Shown here one piece after another: positions 59,744 through 64,000 of a DNA stretch of 64,000 nt (its first letter is position 1; each line of letters opens with the position of its first letter). A model generated the notes under the pieces. The model searched no databases and had not been told where the DNA came from. It was given only the letters and a program-made list of their open reading frames with translations. Source of the DNA: CAJXVY01 sp031580995 (GTDB lineage Bacteria > Actinomycetota > Actinomycetes > Actinomycetales > Microbacteriaceae); NCBI GenBank assembly GCA_031580995.1, contig JAVLCC010000004.1:1-64000 (forward strand), read 5' to 3'. A program made the translations under genes and the position numbers.

Positions 59744-61726
59744 GTGAGAGTTAGAGTCAATGGCGAATCAGCCGAATTAGAAGAAAACGCTACCGGGTTC
59801 GATGTTTTCCCAGAGCGTGAAATCATTGCCATGTTTGTAAATGGTGAACAAGCCGATTTGGCCAAATCACTGACAGATGGTGATGAGCTCGCTCCAATAG
59901 CTGTTGATTCTGTTGAGGGACTGCAAATACTTAGACACAGCGTTGCTCACATCACCGCTCAAGCCGTCCAGGATCTATTTGAAGCCAAGTTGGGAATTGG
60001 TCCACCAATTGAGGATGGTTTTTATTACGATTTTTTGATTGACAATCCCTTGACTGAGGATGATTTGACAAAGATTCAAAAGCGAATGAAGGAGATTGTC
60101 AAAGCTAATCAGCGGTTTGTTCGAGTAAGTGTCACCGAAGATGAAGCCCGCCAACAAATGGCACAGGAGCCACTCAAGCTTGAGCTATTGAATAAACGCA
60201 ACGAAAGTTTGGATGAGGGGAACATAGAGGTCGATGCCGGTGAGCTGACAATCTATGAAAACGTCGACCCTCGTTCGGGTGAGGTGAAATGGAAAGATTT
60301 ATGCCGTGGACCCCATGTTCCAAATACCAGAATCGCTGATAAAGGTTTTGCCCTCACAAGAGTGAGTGCTGCTTATTGGCTTGGTGATCAAAATAACCAA
60401 TCGCTACAGAGGGTTTATGGAACCGCTTGGCCAAACGCGGAGGATCTTGATGCATATAAGCAACGCTTGGAAGAAGCCGCAAGACGTGATCACAGAAAAC
60501 TTGGCCAGGAATTGGATCTATTTAGTTTTCCATCAGAAATTGGTTCAGGGTTGGCTGTTTTTCATCCCAAAGGTGGAATTATCCGGCAAGTCATGGAGGA
60601 CTACAGCCGCAGAAAACACCTAGAGGCTGGATATGAGTTTGTTTACTCTCCACATATCAGCAAGCAACAGCTTTTCGAAATCAGTGGGCACCTTCAGTGG
60701 TATGGCGATGGCATGTTTCCACCAATGCAAATTGATGCCGAATACGACGAGCATGGGGAATTAAAAAAACAGGGTCAGAATTACTACTTAAAACCAATGA
60801 ACTGCCCGTTTCATATTTTGATCTATAAATCACGCTCCAGAAGCTACCGCGAACTGCCATTGCGCATGTTTGAATTCGGAAGCGTCTATCGCTACGAAAA
60901 AAGTGGGGTGGTTCACGGTCTGACTCGTGTTCGAGGAATGACTCAGGATGATGCCCACCTATTTGTCACTCAGGATAATTTGGAATCGGAAATCGAAAAC
61001 GTGCTTCGATTTGTTTTGGACCTTTTGCGAGATTATGGCTTGGATGATTTCTATCTGGAACTATCCACCAGAGATGATGGAGATAAATTCGTTGGAGACA
61101 TCAAGGACTGGGAAGTAGCGACAGACACCTTGAAAAGAGTTGCCGAGGGGACCGGGTTGGAATTGGTCCCAGATCCGGGAGGGGCTGCCTTTTATGGTCC
61201 AAAGATTTCAGTCCAGGCCAGAGATGCTATTGGTAGAACTTGGCAGATGAGCACCATCCAGCTTGATTTCAATCTTCCCGAAAGATTCGAGCTTGAATAC
61301 GTTGGAAGCGATGGCGAGAAACATCGCCCAATCATGCTTCACAGGGCACTTTTTGGTTCAATTGAAAGATTCTTTGGAGTGCTGACTGAGCACTACGCAG
61401 GACATTTCCCGCCATGGTTAGCCCCGGTTCAAGTTGTTTGTGTGCCAATAACCGAGGGGCAAACACAGTATCTTGAACAGTTCGCAGCCACCCTTAAGTC
61501 ACGCGGCATCAGGGTGGAGATTGATGACACCGATGAGCGAATGCAAAAAAAGATTAGAAATCACACCCTCGCGAAAATCCCATACATAGTGATAGCTGGA
61601 GAGACAGACGCTGATGCGAATGCTGTTAGCTTCAGATTTAGGGATGGAACACAGAGAAACGGGATTGAGTTAGAAACAGCAGTCGATGAAATTGTTAGCG
61701 CGGTCGAGAGCAGAAAGCAGGTCTAA
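59744..61726 (+). CDS. thrS: Threonyl-tRNA synthetase
   Basis: Charges tRNA-Thr. Domains in order: a TGS domain (1-~60), the editing domain with HSVAHITAQAVQDLF, and the class II core with MNCPFHI (zinc Cys) and the RVRGMTQDDAHLF motif 2 region, ending in the anticodon domain (EIDDTDERMQKKIRNH). At 660 aa it is normal. The GTG start at 59744 follows a TAGACT -10 by 7 bases, so the mRNA is probably leaderless. The HIT gene follows without a gap, then pdxS with its own promoter. Confidence 0.96.
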   Translation: MRVRVNGESAELEENATGFDVFPEREIIAMFVNGEQADLAKSLTDGDELAPIAVDSVEGLQILRHSVAHITAQAVQDLFEAKLGIGPPIEDGFYYDFLIDNPLTEDDLTKIQKRMKEIVKANQRFVRVSVTEDEARQQMAQEPLKLELLNKRNESLDEGNIEVDAGELTIYENVDPRSGEVKWKDLCRGPHVPNTRIADKGFALTRVSAAYWLGDQNNQSLQRVYGTAWPNAEDLDAYKQRLEEAARRDHRKLGQELDLFSFPSEIGSGLAVFHPKGGIIRQVMEDYSRRKHLEAGYEFVYSPHISKQQLFEISGHLQWYGDGMFPPMQIDAEYDEHGELKKQGQNYYLKPMNCPFHILIYKSRSRSYRELPLRMFEFGSVYRYEKSGVVHGLTRVRGMTQDDAHLFVTQDNLESEIENVLRFVLDLLRDYGLDDFYLELSTRDDGDKFVGDIKDWEVATDTLKRVAEGTGLELVPDPGGAAFYGPKISVQARDAIGRTWQMSTIQLDFNLPERFELEYVGSDGEKHRPIMLHRALFGSIERFFGVLTEHYAGHFPPWLAPVQVVCVPITEGQTQYLEQFAATLKSRGIRVEIDDTDERMQKKIRNHTLAKIPYIVIAGETDADANAVSFRFRDGTQRNGIELETAVDEIVSAVESRKQV

Positions 61727-62275
61727 TTGGATATTGAATCAAGTTATGACCTAGGAGCTCAGTGGGATGGGTTTGAAAGGCTTTGGACCCCTCACAGGCT
61801 TGTTTATATTCAAAACGGTCAACAACCCGCTGATAAAGACTGTCCATTTTGTTTAGCCCCTGACAAAACGGATGAAGATGGACTGATCGTTAGAAGAGGA
61901 ACCCATGCCTTTGTTCTAATGAATCTGTTTCCCTATAACTCAGGGCATTTATTGATTTGCCCCTACAGGCACTACCCGACTCTCGATCTTGCAACCAAAG
62001 AAGAAAGCGATGAAATAACCCAGCTAACCCAGGAGGCCATGCGAGTGCTGCAGGGGATTAGTGGTACTCACGGGTTCAATATCGGTCTAAACCAAGGGGA
62101 AATCGCTGGTGCTGGGATCGCGGGACACCTGCATCAACACATTGTTCCCAGGTGGCGTAACGATGCAAACTTTTTTCCAATTATTGGTCAAACCAAGGCT
62201 CTGCCAAGGCTTATTGGAAGCACCAGGGAAGAATTGCAACAAAGATGGGATGAATTTAAAGACCCGCAGGGTTGA
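61727..62275 (+). CDS. HIT family Ap4A phosphorylase-like protein
   Basis: A 182-residue histidine-triad protein. The HxHxH motif is in AGHLHQHIVPRW; the N-terminal LWTPHRLVYIQNGQ and DCPFCLAP (CxxC) and the HLLICPYRHYPTL block match the actinobacterial Rv2613c type, whose mycobacterial member is an Ap4A phosphorylase. The start is a TTG directly after the thrS stop; no other start gives the conserved N-terminus. Ap4A is a by-product of aminoacyl-tRNA synthetases, so location after thrS makes sense. Confidence 0.92.
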   Translation: MDIESSYDLGAQWDGFERLWTPHRLVYIQNGQQPADKDCPFCLAPDKTDEDGLIVRRGTHAFVLMNLFPYNSGHLLICPYRHYPTLDLATKEESDEITQLTQEAMRVLQGISGTHGFNIGLNQGEIAGAGIAGHLHQHIVPRWRNDANFFPIIGQTKALPRLIGSTREELQQRWDEFKDPQG

Positions 62276-62318
62276 TTCATTAGTCGTAACATATACAAGC
62301 CCTACCCGCACTGATTCC

Positions 62319-62324
62319 TAGGAT
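62319..62324 (+). promoter_or_regulatory. -10 element of pdxS (leaderless)
   Basis: TAGGAT on the plus strand with exactly 6 bases to ATG 62331. Confidence 0.6.
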
Positions 62325-62330
62325 GGACAC

Positions 62331-63221
62331 ATGAACACTTTTGAAACTGGAACACCTCTTGTCAAAAGAGGTTTAGCAGAGATGCTAAAAGGTGGCGTGA
62401 TTATGGATGTTGTCACCGCAGAGCAGGCGAAAATCGCCGAGGATTCAGGAGCGGTTGCCGTGATGGCACTGGAGCGCGTTCCTGCAGATATTCGGGCTGA
62501 GGGCGGTGTTGCCAGAATGAGTGACCCACAGCTGATTGATGAAATCAAGGAGGCTGTGTCAATTCCAGTTATGGCAAAGGCAAGAATTGGTCACTTTGTT
62601 GAGGCTCAGATTTTGCAGTCTTTGGACGTTGACTACATCGATGAATCCGAAGTTTTATCACCAGCGGATTATGTGAACCACATTGACAAGCTCGGCTTCA
62701 ATGTTCCTTTTGTTTGTGGAGCTACCAATCTAGGAGAAGCTCTGAGAAGAATCACCGAGGGTGCAGCGATGATTAGGAGCAAGGGCGAGGCCGGTACCGG
62801 TGATGTAAGCGAAGCAACCAAACACATCAGAACTATTCTGGGCGAGATTAGAAACCTCAGTTCAAAAAGCCCAGAAGAACTCTATGTAGCTGCCAAAGAG
62901 CTTCAAGCCCCTTACGCTTTGGTCAAAGAAATCGCCGAGACCGGAAAGCTTCCGGTTGTCTTATTCACCGCAGGAGGGGTTGCAACCCCAGCGGATGCTG
63001 CGATGATGATGCAGCTGGGTGCTGATGGCGTATTTGTTGGTTCCGGTATTTTCAAATCTGGAAATCCCGAAGAGCGAGCAAGGGCAATAGTCAAGGCCAC
63101 CACTCACTTTAATGATCCAGCGGTGATAGCCGATGCGAGTCGCAATCTTGGTGATGCAATGGTTGGAATCAACGTTAGTGACCTTCCAGCCCCTCACAGG
63201 CTCGCTGAACGCGGTTGGTAA
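62331..63221 (+). CDS. pdxS: Pyridoxal 5'-phosphate synthase, PdxS subunit
   Basis: Builds PLP from ribose 5-phosphate, glyceraldehyde 3-phosphate and ammonia supplied by PdxT. Asp in KGGVIMDVVTAEQA, Lys in VMAKARIGHFVEA and Lys in MIRSKGEAGTGDVSEA are the catalytic residues; MMQLGADGVFVGSGIF is the phosphate site. At 296 aa it is typical. A leaderless -10 sits 6 bases before the ATG. pdxT overlaps its end by 7 bases. Confidence 0.97.
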   Translation: MNTFETGTPLVKRGLAEMLKGGVIMDVVTAEQAKIAEDSGAVAVMALERVPADIRAEGGVARMSDPQLIDEIKEAVSIPVMAKARIGHFVEAQILQSLDVDYIDESEVLSPADYVNHIDKLGFNVPFVCGATNLGEALRRITEGAAMIRSKGEAGTGDVSEATKHIRTILGEIRNLSSKSPEELYVAAKELQAPYALVKEIAETGKLPVVLFTAGGVATPADAAMMMQLGADGVFVGSGIFKSGNPEERARAIVKATTHFNDPAVIADASRNLGDAMVGINVSDLPAPHRLAERGW

Positions 63222-63778
63222 CAGTTGGGGTTCTCGCACTCCAAGGTGGAGTCAGGGAACACCTTCAACTTTTAGAATCTCTCGGCGTTGATGGAATCGC
63301 CGTAAAGACTGAACAAGACCTAGAAACAATTTCTGGGCTAATCATTCCTGGCGGAGAATCGACAACCATAAGCAAGCTGCTCAAGGAGTTCAATCTCAAC
63401 AACGCCATATTGAATAAAATCTCGAATGGCATGCCGATTTTAGGCACATGCGCTGGTTTGATTTTGCTATCTAGCAAAGTTGACGGAGATGAAGGGCATT
63501 TCAAAGTCTTAGATTGCAGTGTTATTCGCAATGCATACGGTGCACAGTTAGCAAGCGGGGAAGCATTGGTTAGTTATGAAAATGGGGATGAGGAAAAGGC
63601 TGCTTTTATTAGGGCTCCTAAAATCAGCTCCATTGGGGACAGTAGAGCCATTGCATGGGTTGGTGATGAAATTGTTGGTATTCAAAAGGGAAACATTCTC
63701 GCTGCAAGTTTTCACCCAGAGCTAACAAATTCCACAACGCTTCATCGAAAACTTATCGAACTCATAAAAGCCAACTAA
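63215..63778 (+). CDS. pdxT: Pyridoxal 5'-phosphate synthase, PdxT glutaminase subunit
   Basis: Releases ammonia from glutamine and channels it to PdxS. The oxyanion segment ALQGGVREHL, PGGESTTISKLL, nucleophile Cys in ILGTCAGLILL and the His-Glu pair in AASFHPELTNS are all present, in contrast to the GatD-like gene at 37 kb. At 187 aa it is normal. The start is a TTG at 63215, within the pdxS stop region, indicating coupled translation. yebC follows 11 bases later. Confidence 0.96.
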   Translation: MVTVGVLALQGGVREHLQLLESLGVDGIAVKTEQDLETISGLIIPGGESTTISKLLKEFNLNNAILNKISNGMPILGTCAGLILLSSKVDGDEGHFKVLDCSVIRNAYGAQLASGEALVSYENGDEEKAAFIRAPKISSIGDSRAIAWVGDEIVGIQKGNILAASFHPELTNSTTLHRKLIELIKAN

Positions 63779-63789
63779 AATAGGCGTTC

Positions 63790-64000
63790 ATGTCAGGACA
63801 CTCCAAGTGGGCAACCACAAAACATAAAAAAGCAGCCAATGATGCCAAAAGAGCCAAGCTGTTTGCAAAGCTCATCAAAAACATTGAAGTTGCAAGCAGA
63901 TTGGGCGGACCCGATCTTGAAGGGAACCCGACTTTATACGACGCTGTTCAGAAGGCCAAGAAAAACTCTTTGCCGGCAGACAATATAGACAGAGCGATCA
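63790..64000 (+). CDS. yebC: YebC/PmpR family protein (C-terminus cut by window edge)
   Basis: The first 70 residues of a YebC/PmpR family protein. The N-terminal SGHSKWATTKHKKAANDAKR and LFAKLIKNIEVASRLGG match the family closely. Members were long called transcriptional regulators and recently linked to ribosome rescue on proline-rich sequences. The gene follows pdxT closely; in many actinobacteria it leads into ruvC-ruvA-ruvB. The remaining ~180 residues lie outside the window. Confidence 0.95.
   Translation, partial: MSGHSKWATTKHKKAANDAKRAKLFAKLIKNIEVASRLGGPDLEGNPTLYDAVQKAKKNSLPADNIDRAI

Overview
The window looks like chromosomal core DNA from a streamlined, low-to-moderate GC actinobacterium, most probably a freshwater or marine Microbacteriaceae of the 'Luna' type (Rhodoluna/Aquiluna-like). 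This is inferred from gene content: a fabD-fabH-acpP-fabF cluster headed by a FasR/PucR regulator, PpgK, the GlnA1/GlnE/GlnA2 set, MurT/GatD, SepH, DUF4193/DUF3093/DUF3710/DUF3159, DUF3000-RNase D and a type A RNase P RNA. No mobile element, CRISPR array, phage gene or integrase was seen. No gene-free stretch exceeds 300 bases; the largest gaps are about 190, 170, 125 and 115 bases. Neighbouring genes commonly overlap by 1-43 bases, including at convergent 3' ends.

Layout. 0-3 kb: a truncated homocysteine S-methyltransferase-type gene, thymidine kinase, an iron-sulfur photolyase and a DUF3145-like gene. 3-10.2 kb: minus-strand aceE-fasR-fabD-fabH-acpP-fabF, linking acetyl-CoA formation to fatty-acid synthesis. 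10.3-17.5 kb: peroxiredoxin, tRNA-Val, an unknown 12-pass-like membrane protein, Nif3, a zinc ribbon protein, an RNase H/phosphatase fusion, rnpB, ppgK and map. 17.4-26.3 kb: panB and nadE, then nitrogen assimilation (glnA2, glnE, terminator, glnA1) and DUF4191. 26.3-34.6 kb: lipA, lipB, E2 and E3 of the 2-oxoacid dehydrogenases, leucyl aminopeptidase, a PAC2 protein and an MFS transporter. With aceE, the window holds a whole pyruvate dehydrogenase plus its lipoylation enzymes. 34.6-42.2 kb: primary sigma factor, murT-gatD, DUF7455, and topoisomerase IV subunits. 42.2-49.4 kb: a phosphodiesterase, sepH, DUF4193, DUF3093, dut, DUF3710, DUF3159 and aconitase. 49.4-57.3 kb: dxs, rnd, DUF3000, a RibD_C-like protein, SufE, a sulfurtransferase, zapE and amt. 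57.4-64 kb: tRNA-Gly/Cys/Val, mqo, VIT1, thrS, a HIT protein, pdxS, pdxT and the start of yebC.

The most noteworthy signals are not gene families but how genes are started and regulated. At least 14 genes have a TAnnnT -10 hexamer exactly 6 or 7 bases before ATG/GTG, so they are probably transcribed as leaderless mRNAs; several such -10s face each other and overlap. The same rule supports a 69-codon gene with no recognised relatives at 27981. The primary sigma factor gene seems to begin at an ATC codon overlapped by a 14-codon upstream reading frame. GatD has lost the Cys and His of a glutaminase, and its partner MurT lacks the usual Cys4 ribbon. GlnR-like boxes precede both amt and glnA1. 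No wholly new multi-gene system (for example a defence or secretion island) was recognised.
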